Shown piece after piece: positions 1-5,199 of a stretch of DNA of 5,402 bases; the stretch's first letter is position 1, and each line of letters opens with the position of its first letter. Both the position numbers and the translations under genes were made by a program. Origin of the DNA: an uncultured Oscillospiraceae bacterium (GTDB taxonomy: Bacteria; Bacillota; Clostridia; Oscillospirales; Oscillospiraceae); NCBI GenBank assembly GCA_944385595.1, contig CALWXY010000169.1, positions 1-5,402 on the forward strand. The letters are read 5' to 3'. The notes under the pieces are model-generated. The model was not told where the DNA came from, did no database searches, and saw nothing but the letters and a program-made list of their open reading frames with translations.

Positions 1-1447
1 CGAAGTCGTAGACGAAGGTCGCCGCCTCGCAGAGCCACTGGCCGTAGAGCTTGCCCCACAGCGCCTTACCCCAACCGGTGTCGGAGATGGTGAAGTGTAT
101 GCCGTCGGGGTTGACGCAGTGCCAGTATTTCGCCGTGATGAAGTGGCCGAGCGGATACTTGTAGTTGTGCGCCGCTATCTTCGGATAGCCGGTGGTGCCG
201 CTGGTGAAGAACATCAGCATGGTGTCGTCGCCGCAGGGGCACTCGTCGAACGGCGGGCGGATGTACTCGTCGGAGAAGAAGCGGAACTCGGAGTCGAAAT
301 CGTGCCAGCCCTCGCGCTTGCCGCCGACCATGATCAGATTTTTGACCGTCGGGCAGTTCTTCGCCGCATTCTCCGCGTGCTCAGCCGCATGCCCGAAAGC
401 GGTGCAGACCACGGCGTCCACGCCCGCCGTCTCAAACCGGTACTCAAAGTCGTGCTGCACCAGCTGATTAGTCGCAGGAATGGCGATGGCGCCTATCTTG
501 TGCAGGGCGAGGATGGAGAACCAGAACTGGTAGTGGCGTCTCAGCACGAGCATGACGCGGTCGCCGCGCTTGATGCCCAGCGAGCGGAAATAGTTGGCCG
601 TCCTGGACGAATAGCGGCTGATGTCGCGGAAGGTGAACCAGCGCTCGTTTTTGTCGATGTCGATGTGCAGCATGGCGAGCTTGTCGGGCTTGCGGCGGGC
701 CAGCGCGTCGACGACGTCGAAGGCGAAGTTGAACTCGTCCTCGTTTTTGAAGGCGATGTTGCGGAGCGATCCGTCCTCGTTCTCCTCGGGGACGATGAAG
801 TCCTCGTAGATGAGGTTCTGCGGCAGCTCGACGGGCTTTATCGTCTCGCCCATCTCGGCCTCTTTTTCCTCCGCGCCCTTGATGACGACGGCGCAGAACA
901 CGCAGTCGCTGTCGCCGACGGCGACCATGCCGTGCGGGGTGGAGCTGTTGTAGTAGATGCTGTCGCCGGGGTCGAGGTACTCGACGTTGTCGCCGACCTG
1001 GACCATCAGCCGTCCGCTGATGATGTAGTCGAACTCCTGGCCGCTGTGGGTGGCGAGCTGGATGTTCTCCTCCGGCTCGACGCTGTAGCGCACCCAGTGC
1101 GGCTCGGCGAGCTTGTTGCGGAAGTAGGGAGCGAGGTTTCTTATCTCTATGCCGTCCTCCATGACGGTGACGGTGCCGTGTCCGCCGCGGGTGACGGTGT
1201 AGCTCGACAGAGTGGCGCTGCTGCCGGACATGAGGTCGGTTATCTCGACGCCGAAGAGCTGCGCGCATTTGAAGATAAAGGTGAAGTGGAAGTCTGCGGT
1301 ACCGGCCTCGATATCGAGGTACTCCTGCAGGCTGACGCCGACGGCCTCGGCGGTCTCCTCCACGGTGAGGCCCTTTATCTCACGCATCTCATGTATACGC
1401 GCCGCCACCGCGAGAAGCTGGTCGTTCATTTCCTTAGTGTGCTGCAT
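1..1447 (-). CDS. XRE HTH-cupin-acyl-CoA synthetase (AMP-forming) fusion protein, 3' part outside the window
   Basis: The visible 482 codons hold three modules. Residues about 8-72 resemble an XRE/HTH_3 domain (RIHEMREIKGLTVEETAEAV ... LFGVEITDLM). Residues about 115-190 form a cupin: THSGQEF gives the metal-ligand pattern H134 and E138, followed by PGD 160-162 and H172 in TPHGM. From about 235 an adenylate-forming domain begins; GDRVMLVLRRHYQFW and the phosphate-binding loop FFTSGTTGYPK (413-423) are typical of medium-chain acyl-CoA synthetases, as is SDTGWGKALW (455-464). Such enzymes activate a carboxylic acid with ATP and load it onto CoA. The remaining catalytic half, roughly 250 residues by family length, should lie left of the window. 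The start at 1447 is preferred because AAGGAG sits 7 bases upstream; the in-frame ATG at 1453 is only 1 base from it. A T-box lies directly upstream. The substrate cannot be told from this part, and the HTH may have lost DNA binding. Confidence 0.88.
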   Translation of the reverse strand, partial: MQHTKEMNDQLLAVAARIHEMREIKGLTVEETAEAVGVSLQEYLDIEAGTADFHFTFIFKCAQLFGVEITDLMSGSSATLSSYTVTRGGHGTVTVMEDGIEIRNLAPYFRNKLAEPHWVRYSVEPEENIQLATHSGQEFDYIISGRLMVQVGDNVEYLDPGDSIYYNSSTPHGMVAVGDSDCVFCAVVIKGAEEKEAEMGETIKPVELPQNLIYEDFIVPEENEDGSLRNIAFKNEDEFNFAFDVVDALARRKPDKLAMLHIDIDKNERWFTFRDISRYSSRTANYFRSLGIKRGDRVMLVLRRHYQFWFSILALHKIGAIAIPATNQLVQHDFEYRFETAGVDAVVCTAFGHAAEHAENAAKNCPTVKNLIMVGGKREGWHDFDSEFRFFSDEYIRPPFDECPCGDDTMLMFFTSGTTGYPKIAAHNYKYPLGHFITAKYWHCVNPDGIHFTISDTGWGKALWGKLYGQWLCEAATFVYDF

Positions 1448-1454
1448 TTTCATT

Positions 1455-1460
1455 CTCCTT
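1455..1460 (-). promoter_or_regulatory. Ribosome binding site of the fusion gene
   Basis: AAGGAG on the minus strand has 7 bases to the ATG at 1447 and only 1 base to the in-frame ATG at 1453, so it selects the start at 1447. A small inverted repeat (TTCCG-TCC-CGGAA, 1459-1471) overlaps its first two bases and might modulate access weakly. Confidence 0.75.
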
Positions 1461-1480
1461 CCGGGACGGAATAAGCAAAC

Positions 1481-1516
1481 AAAAAACCCGTCCCAAAGAT
1501 AATTCTTTGAGACGGG
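1481..1516 (-). terminator. T-box intrinsic terminator
   Basis: CCCGTCTCAAAGA (1516-1504) pairs with TCTTTGGGACGGG (1499-1487), 13 pairs including one U-G, around the loop ATTA, followed by six U (1486-1481). The 5' arm overlaps the bases used by the antiterminator, so the two structures exclude each other. Confidence 0.92.
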
Positions 1517-1761
1517 TGTAAATTACATCCGCGGTACCACTCAAATTGCGCCGAATATGCGGCGCCACCTCAAGAGCTCAATCAAGCTCCGCGCCTTAAC
1601 GCGGCGCAAACGTAAGGCGTCTACTCTCCCGGAGGGGATTTCGGGCCTTCGGCTCGGAAGGGATGGGCATTCGAGAGACATGGACACCGGCTCGCACCAA
1701 CCGCCGGCTCTCTGACTCGCATGGCATCTCAGCCGTCTTCGTCACAGCCTTTTTGCTTGTT
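1481..1761 (-). ncRNA. T-box riboswitch (tRNA-sensing leader)
   Basis: The invariant T-box element GAGTGGTACCGCGG is at 1542-1529. The antiterminator can be drawn completely: UUUGAG (1545-1540), the 7-base bulge UGGUACC (1539-1533) and GCGG (1532-1529) pair with CCGU (1515-1512) and CUCAAA (1511-1506). Stem I starts with a kink-turn-like base: GGCU (1749-1746) and GAAG (1740-1737) pair with AGCC (1654-1651) and CUUC (1660-1657). Its distal end is GCCGG (1708-1704)/CCGGU (1690-1686) closing a loop with GGUUGGUGCGAG. The specifier side reads UCUC-GAAUGCCCAUCC-CUUC (1676-1657). In the usual register GAA is followed by UGC (Cys, 1669-1667), but AUG (Met, 1670-1668) and GCC (Ala, 1668-1666) overlap it. 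The bulge UGGU predicts a tRNA with discriminator base A, which suits Met, Ala or Ile but not Cys (U73). A hairpin GCGCCG/CGGCGC just before the T-box is probably Stem III. The leader should allow read-through into the fusion gene when the cognate tRNA is uncharged. Confidence 0.93.
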
Positions 1762-1767
1762 GTGAAG

Positions 1768-1796
1768 ATTGTAGCACAGCGCCGCGCCGAGGTCAA
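1768..1796 (-). promoter_or_regulatory. Sigma-A-type promoter of the T-box transcript
   Basis: TTGACC (1796-1791), a 17-base spacer and TACAAT (1773-1768) read on the minus strand. Transcription should start near 1761, about 10 bases before the base of Stem I. It lies beyond the end of metA, so the fusion gene has its own start. No strong terminator is visible between metA and this promoter, so some read-through from metA is possible. Confidence 0.82.
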
Positions 1797-1832
1797 CCGA
1801 AAATTCTGCACAAAACTCTTAGCGTTTTTCAG

Positions 1833-2750
1833 CTATTTTATGGCAGTTATGTCGTAAGGCGTCGTCTGATAGACGAAATAGTTGAGCCAGTTGGAGTAGA
1901 TGAGGTTGGCGTGGCTGCGCCAGGAGACTAACGGAGTGCGGGTATCGTCGTCGTCCGGGAAGTAGTTTTGGGGTATCTCGATGGGCAGTCCGGCGGTCTT
2001 GTCGCGCACATATTCGTTCTTGAGCGTGTCGCGGTCATACTCCGAGTGGCCGGTTATAAAAATCTGTCTGCCGCCCTCGTTGCTGACTGCGTAGACGCCC
2101 GCGACGGGGGAGCTGGCGAGAATCTTCAGCTCCGGCACGGCCTCTATGTCCTCGCGGCGCACCGTCGTATGGCGCGAGTGCGGCACCATGAACACCTCGT
2201 CGAAGCCGCGCAGGAGTATGCTGCTGCGGCGCTCGACCACATGCGGGAAAACGCCGAAGAGCTTTTTCTCGAGCGGTTATTTTTTCACTCCGTAGTGATA
2301 ATATAATCCCGCCTGCGCGCCCCAGCATATGTGGAAGGTGCTGTGGACGTTGGTCTTGCTCCGCTCCATAATCTCGCACAGCTCGTCCCAGTACTCGACC
2401 TCCTCGAACTCCATCTGCTCCACCGGCGCGCCGGTGATGATGAGGCCGTCGAACTTGCGGTGCTTTATCTCGTCGAAGGTCTTGTAAAACGCGAGCATGT
2501 GCTCCTCGGAGGTGTTTTTCGACTTGTGGGAGCTGGTGTTCACGAGCTCCAGCTCGACCTGCAGCGGCGTGTTGCCGAGAAGGCGGGCAAGCTGGGTCTC
2601 TGTGGCGATTTTGGTGGGCAGGAGGTTAAGTAGCGCCACCTGCAGCGGGCGTATGTCCTGGGTGAGGGCCCGCGTCTCCGTCATGACGAATATGTTTTCA
2701 TTCTCGAGGGTTTGAGTGGCGGGCAGGGCGTTTGGTATTTTGATGGGCAT
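1833..2750 (-). pseudogene. metA: metA, homoserine O-acetyltransferase (MetA/HTS family), interrupted by an in-frame TAA
   Basis: The product would acylate homoserine to give the activated precursor for methionine synthesis in the cytoplasm. Conceptual translation gives 305 residues, the usual family length (about 300-310), ending in TAG at 1833. Known functional residues fall at their standard numbers: K47 in LLPTK, the nucleophile C142 in HICWG, H235 and E237 in TGHSEYD, and R249. Residue 111 is Glu, which in characterised members favours acetyl-CoA rather than the succinyl-CoA used by the E. coli enzyme. Codon 158 (2279-2277) is TAA between GVKK and PLEKKLFGVFPH, where relatives often have Tyr (GVPKYPL); one base change from TAT or TAC would make it. 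The reading frame is identical on both sides, so this is a substitution, not an indel. The 157-residue product up to the stop lacks His235 and Glu237 and should be inactive. AGGAGG lies 7 bases before the ATG at 2750. A sequencing error or stop read-through cannot be excluded. Confidence 0.9.
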
Positions 2751-2751
2751 G

Positions 2752-2795
2752 GTGATTCCTCCTGATAATATTTTTACTCAAAGCGGAGGCATCAC
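2752..2795 (-). promoter_or_regulatory. Hairpin sequestering the metA ribosome binding site
   Basis: GTGATGCCTCC (2795-2785) can pair with GGAGGAATCAC (2762-2752) in 10 of 11 positions, with one G-A mismatch, around a 22-base loop. The 3' arm covers most of the metA Shine-Dalgarno sequence AGGAGG (2763-2758) and reaches two bases before the start codon. Folding would block metA translation. The 5' arm contains the stop codon of the putative leader peptide, so a ribosome ending there would open the hairpin. This is read from complementarity only. Confidence 0.55.
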
Positions 2796-2857
2796 ATTCG
2801 CCAGAGGCCGAAGGTGCAGCGCGTCAGCCCGCGCAGGCCGTCTATATCCATCCGCAT
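2792..2857 (-). CDS. Putative 21-residue leader peptide upstream of metA
   Basis: A short open frame starts with MRMDIDGLRG and ends with CTFGLWRM before TGA (2794-2792). AGGGGG (2872-2867) lies 9 bases upstream of its ATG, and the predicted metA transcript starts near 2882, so it would be the first translated frame on the mRNA. Methionine codons are at positions 1, 3 and 21, the last directly before the stop. The stop lies inside the 5' arm of the hairpin that hides the metA ribosome binding site, which would fit translational attenuation. It has no homology I recognise, and a frame of this size can arise by chance. Confidence 0.35.
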   Translation of the reverse strand: MRMDIDGLRGLTRCTFGLWRM

Positions 2858-2888
2858 GGGCGCACGCCCCCTTTCGCATATTTACTCC

Positions 2889-2917
2889 ATAATAAACCAG
2901 CCGCGGACTATTGTCAA
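2889..2917 (-). promoter_or_regulatory. metA promoter
   Basis: TTGACA (2917-2912), a 17-base spacer and TATTAT (2894-2889) form a near-perfect sigma-A promoter on the minus strand. The start is expected near 2882, giving a leader of about 130 bases before metA. I see no S-box (SAM-I) or T-box consensus in that leader. Confidence 0.82.
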
Positions 2918-2918
2918 C

Positions 2919-2938
2919 TCCGATAGTTACCATTCGGA
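2919..2938. promoter_or_regulatory. Inverted repeat next to the metA -35 box, possible operator
   Basis: TCCGA (2919-2923) and TCGGA (2934-2938) form a perfect 5-10-5 inverted repeat directly upstream of the metA -35 box (2912-2917). The position suits an activator site. No regulator can be assigned, and half-sites of five bases occur fairly easily by chance. Confidence 0.3.
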
Positions 2939-2983
2939 AAAATCGAACGCCGTTTGATTTCCGGCAAAAAAGCCGCCGGGGGA

Positions 2984-2998
2984 GTGAAAAAAATTCAC
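2984..2998. promoter_or_regulatory. Probable LysR-type box in front of the lysR-family gene
   Basis: GTGAA-AAAAA-TTCAC is a perfect 5-5-5 palindrome containing the T-N11-A pattern (T2985, A2997) known for LysR-type binding sites. Its centre is about 50 bases upstream of the predicted start of the regulator gene, fitting autoregulation. A site with the same layout, GTGCA-N5-TGCAC, lies before the downstream reductase gene. Confidence 0.45.
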
Positions 2999-3005
2999 AG
3001 CCTCG

Positions 3006-3034
3006 TTGCAATTTGCGGCCGGATAAAGTATAAT
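3006..3034 (+). promoter_or_regulatory. Promoter of the LysR-family gene
   Basis: TTGCAA (3006-3011), a 17-base spacer and a perfect TATAAT (3029-3034) precede a start near 3041. The short leader carries AAGAGG (3054-3059) 5 bases before the ATG at 3065. Confidence 0.82.
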
Positions 3035-3064
3035 AAGCGGTAATCAAAATTAAAAGAGGCTGTT

Positions 3065-3973
3065 ATGGATATAGAGACATTTTCCAACATCATAGCCATA
3101 GCCGAGGACAAGAGCATATCCAAGGCGGCGAACCGGCTGTTCGTCTCCCGCTCGGCGCTCAACCGGCAGCTGCTGGCCGTCGAGAATGAGATCGGCCTGC
3201 CGCTGTTTAAGCGCGTCTCCAACCGCCTCGAGCTGACCTACGCGGGCGAGGTGTTCATCCGAACGGCGGAGAACGTCCTCGCCGAGATGCGCGGCTGCAC
3301 CCGGCTGATGCAGGACATAGCCGGGAATATCCGGGGCATGGTGTCCGTCGGCGTCACTAACGGGCGCGCCAGCCTCATGATGAAGGACGTCATCGCCGGC
3401 TTCCACGAGAAATACCCGCATGTCAGCATATCGTTCCGCATCACGAACAGCGACGAGCTGCGCGAGCTGCTCTACAACGGCCGCATAGACATAGCCCTCC
3501 TCGCCACCGACGAGGTCACAGGCGACTTTGCCGCCGAGCCGCTGTCGCACGAGGAGATCGTGCTGGTCTGCTCGCGCGAGCACCCGCTCGCCCACCTCGC
3601 CGGCTTCAATGAGGACGGGTCGCGCCGCCAGTGCCGCCTCGAGTGGTTCAAGGACGATGTGTTCGGCTTCGAGTCGCGCGGGACGCCCATGCGCACACAG
3701 GTGGATCATCTGTTTGCGGACGAGGGCTTCCGGCCTGATACCATCATAGAAAACTGCACCACGCCGCTGCTCATGCAGCTCGCGAGCGAGGGTATATGCT
3801 GCACCATATTCTCCGAGCGGCATCTCAGGCAGTACGACAACGTTGTAGGCTTCAGTTTTGAGCCGCGCCGCTACTTTACCATCTCTCTGGCGTACAGGAA
3901 AGACTATGAACCGAATATTGCTGAAAAGTACTTCATGAACCTGCTGCGGGAGTTTTATGGGCCGCTTGCATAA
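3065..3973 (+). CDS. LysR-family transcriptional regulator
   Basis: This 302-residue protein has the standard LysR-type length and layout. Residues 1-60 are the winged helix-turn-helix: FSNIIAIAEDKSISKAANRL, then SRSALNRQLLAVENEIGLPL and LFKRVSNRLELTYAGEVF. A linker helix follows to about residue 90. The rest is the two-lobed effector-binding domain, beginning GMVSVGVTNGRAS, with FHEKYPHVSISF and LLYNGRIDIALL in the first lobe. Proteins of this family bind DNA as tetramers and change target promoter activity when a small molecule binds. The effector cannot be read from the sequence. The next gene in the same direction, 138 bases away, encodes a GarR-like reductase, and palindromes of the same type precede both genes, so these two are the likeliest targets. 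metA diverges on the other side and could also be controlled. No clear terminator follows it. Confidence 0.92.
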   Translation: MDIETFSNIIAIAEDKSISKAANRLFVSRSALNRQLLAVENEIGLPLFKRVSNRLELTYAGEVFIRTAENVLAEMRGCTRLMQDIAGNIRGMVSVGVTNGRASLMMKDVIAGFHEKYPHVSISFRITNSDELRELLYNGRIDIALLATDEVTGDFAAEPLSHEEIVLVCSREHPLAHLAGFNEDGSRRQCRLEWFKDDVFGFESRGTPMRTQVDHLFADEGFRPDTIIENCTTPLLMQLASEGICCTIFSERHLRQYDNVVGFSFEPRRYFTISLAYRKDYEPNIAEKYFMNLLREFYGPLA

Positions 3974-3984
3974 AAACAAATGCG

Positions 3985-4016
3985 GTGCAAACATCATCCA
4001 TGTGCATACTTTGCAC
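3985..4016. promoter_or_regulatory. Probable LysR-type binding region of the garR-like gene
   Basis: GTGCA-TACTT-TGCAC (4002-4016) is a perfect 5-5-5 palindrome with T-N11-A (T4003, A4015), directly upstream of the -35 box. A further half-site GTGCA lies at 3985-3989. Relative to a start near 4052 the palindrome is centred at about -43 and the half-site at about -65, the distances usual for activation and recognition sites of LysR-type activators. An outer pair CATCCA/TGGATG (3995-4000, 4029-4034) is also present. Confidence 0.5.
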
Positions 4017-4045
4017 TTGAATCTGGGGTGGATGTGATTTATATT
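4017..4045 (+). promoter_or_regulatory. Promoter of the garR-like gene
   Basis: TTGAAT (4017-4022), a 17-base spacer and TATATT (4040-4045) give a moderately good sigma-A promoter with a start near 4052. TATTAT at 4042-4047 is an alternative -10 with 19-base spacing. The weaker match than at the neighbouring promoters suits a gene that needs an activator. Confidence 0.55.
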
Positions 4046-4111
4046 ATTGTCATAAGCGTTTTAAATCGCTGCAAAGCAAATCAATTATATTAAGCCAGGA
4101 GGAATAAACCA

Positions 4112-4993
4112 ATGAAAATCGGATTCATCGGACTCGGTATCATGGGCAAGCCCATGGTGCGCAACCTCATGAAGCACGGTCATGAGCTGGTCGTCTTCGA
4201 CGTTGTCAAGCCCAACGTTGATATGATGGTGTCGGAGGGCGCCCGCGCCGCCGAGAACACCGCCGCGCTTGCCGCCGAGTGCCCTGTTATCATCACCATG
4301 CTCCCGAACTCCCCGCACGTCAAGTCTGTTGTCTGCGGCGAGGGCGGCGTTCTGTCCACCGCCAAGAAAGGCACCATACTGATAGACATGAGCTCCATTG
4401 CTCCTCTGGCTTCTCAGGATGTCGCCAAGGCCTGCGCTGAGAAGGGCGTCCGTATGCTCGAGGGCCCTGTCTCCGGCGGCGAGCCCAAGGCTATCGACGG
4501 CACCATGTCCATCATGTGCGGCGGCGATGAGGATCTGTTCAATGAGTGCCTGCCCATACTGCAGTGCATGGGCGGTGACATCACCTGGTGCGGCGCTGTC
4601 GGCGCCGGCAACACCACCAAGCTGGCCAACCAGGTCGTCGTTGCTGTGAACATTGCCGCTGTTGCCGAGGCTTTCATGCTCGCGAAGCGCGCCGGTGTCG
4701 ATCCCAACCGCGTGTTTGCCGCTATCAAGGGCGGTCTCGCCGGCAGCACCGTCATGAACGCCAAGGGCCCCATGATGATAGAGAACAACACCAAGCCCGG
4801 CTTCAAAATCGACCTGCACATCAAGGACCTCAATAACGCCCTTGAGACCGGCCACGGCGTCGGCTCTCCCCTGCCCCTGACCGCAGCTGTCATGGAGATG
4901 TTCCAGACCCTGCACGCCGACGGGCTCGGTCAGTGCGACCACAGCGCCCTCGCCAAGTACTACGAGAAGCTCACCGGCGACACTATCTACTAA
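4112..4993 (+). CDS. garR: 2-hydroxy-3-oxopropionate (tartronate semialdehyde) reductase, GarR-like
   Basis: The 293-residue protein belongs to the beta-hydroxyacid dehydrogenase family and closely resembles E. coli GarR as I recall it. GarR reduces tartronate semialdehyde to D-glycerate with NAD(P)H in glucarate, galactarate and glyoxylate metabolism. Residues 1-30 carry the Rossmann motif IGFIGLGIMGKPM. Further shared stretches are ITMLPNSPHVK (61-71), LIDMSSIAPLAS (90-101), the substrate-binding PVSGGEPKAIDGT (119-131), the catalytic K170 and N174 in GNTTKLANQ, IKGGLAGSTV (205-214), IDLHIKDLNNAL (233-244) with K238, and PLPLTAAVMEM (253-263). AGGAGG (4097-4102) is 9 bases before the ATG. 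No glyoxylate carboligase or sugar-acid gene is visible, so the physiological substrate could be another short 3-hydroxy acid. The gene stands alone with its own promoter and terminator hairpin, and is probably controlled by the LysR-family protein upstream. Confidence 0.88.
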   Translation: MKIGFIGLGIMGKPMVRNLMKHGHELVVFDVVKPNVDMMVSEGARAAENTAALAAECPVIITMLPNSPHVKSVVCGEGGVLSTAKKGTILIDMSSIAPLASQDVAKACAEKGVRMLEGPVSGGEPKAIDGTMSIMCGGDEDLFNECLPILQCMGGDITWCGAVGAGNTTKLANQVVVAVNIAAVAEAFMLAKRAGVDPNRVFAAIKGGLAGSTVMNAKGPMMIENNTKPGFKIDLHIKDLNNALETGHGVGSPLPLTAAVMEMFQTLHADGLGQCDHSALAKYYEKLTGDTIY

Positions 4994-5002
4994 AAACAGG
5001 CA

Positions 5003-5026
5003 AAGGCGCGGCATCAGCCGCGCCTT
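5003..5026 (+). terminator. Hairpin terminator after the garR-like gene
   Basis: AAGGCGCGGC and GCCGCGCCTT form a perfect 10-pair stem with loop ATCA, 9 bases after the stop codon. The U-tract is poor (TTAACTTAT), so termination may be incomplete; the stem could also protect the 3' end of the mRNA. Confidence 0.65.
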
Positions 5027-5045
5027 AACTTATGGCCTCGCAGAG

Positions 5046-5182
5046 TTCGAGCCCGCAGGCTCGAAAAAAGTTGAATCATTTTTTCCGGGGACATGCGCCA
5101 CGGAAAAAATACTTCTCAGGCCGCAAGCGTGCGAGGCGCAGCCGAGTGCGACGCAGCGGACTGCAAGCCCCTCGAAAAAAGT
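5046..5182. repeat. Intergenic repeat element with inverted repeats and a 12-base direct repeat
   Basis: This gene-free stretch between the reductase and aspartokinase genes holds TTCGAGCC-CGCA-GGCTCGAA (5046-5065) and ATTTTTTCCG/CGGAAAAAAT (5078-5087, 5101-5110). The 12-mer CTCGAAAAAAGT occurs at 5060-5071 and again at 5171-5182. Between them is GC-rich sequence with an imperfect repeat, GTGCGAGGCGCAGC (5129-5142) and GTGCGACGCAGC (5146-5157). No coding potential is convincing. The pattern suggests a small non-autonomous or REP-like element, but copy number cannot be seen in one window. Confidence 0.5.
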
Positions 5183-5199
5183 GCTTGCACTTTTTTCGA
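5172..5199 (-). terminator. Palindromic terminator after the aspartokinase gene
   Basis: TCGAAAAAAGTGC (5172-5184) and GCACTTTTTTCGA (5187-5199) are perfect complements separated by two bases, directly after the aspartokinase stop codon. Read on either strand the hairpin has a GTGC core with an A6 arm and a T6 arm, so it could terminate transcription from both sides. Confidence 0.65.

Noticed and set aside
95..1474. A 459-codon open frame on the plus strand opposite the synthetase fusion
   Set aside because: It is a GC-rich antisense shadow: low-complexity Val/Ala/Asp composition and no recognisable domain, while the opposite strand shows clear HTH, cupin and acyl-CoA synthetase motifs.
1545..1572. 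A second T-box-like string (AGGTGGCGCCGC) just before the main T-box, suggesting a tandem riboswitch
   Set aside because: It departs from the UGGNACC core and forms the 5' arm of a GCGCCG/CGGCGC hairpin that fits Stem III; only one terminator and one antiterminator are present.
1833..2750. Two separate genes in place of metA, or a frameshift
   Set aside because: Both halves are in the same frame and together match one MetA protein of normal length; the second half has no ribosome binding site of its own.
2751..2882. SAM riboswitch in the metA leader
   Set aside because: None of the conserved S-box segments is visible and there is no intrinsic terminator before metA.
3050..3997. A 315-codon minus-strand frame opposite the LysR-family gene
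   Set aside because: No motif and biased composition; the plus strand encodes a full-length LysR protein with promoter and ribosome binding site.
4085..5014. A 309-codon minus-strand frame opposite the garR-like gene
   Set aside because: It mirrors the reductase gene almost exactly and has no family signature, so it is an antisense shadow.
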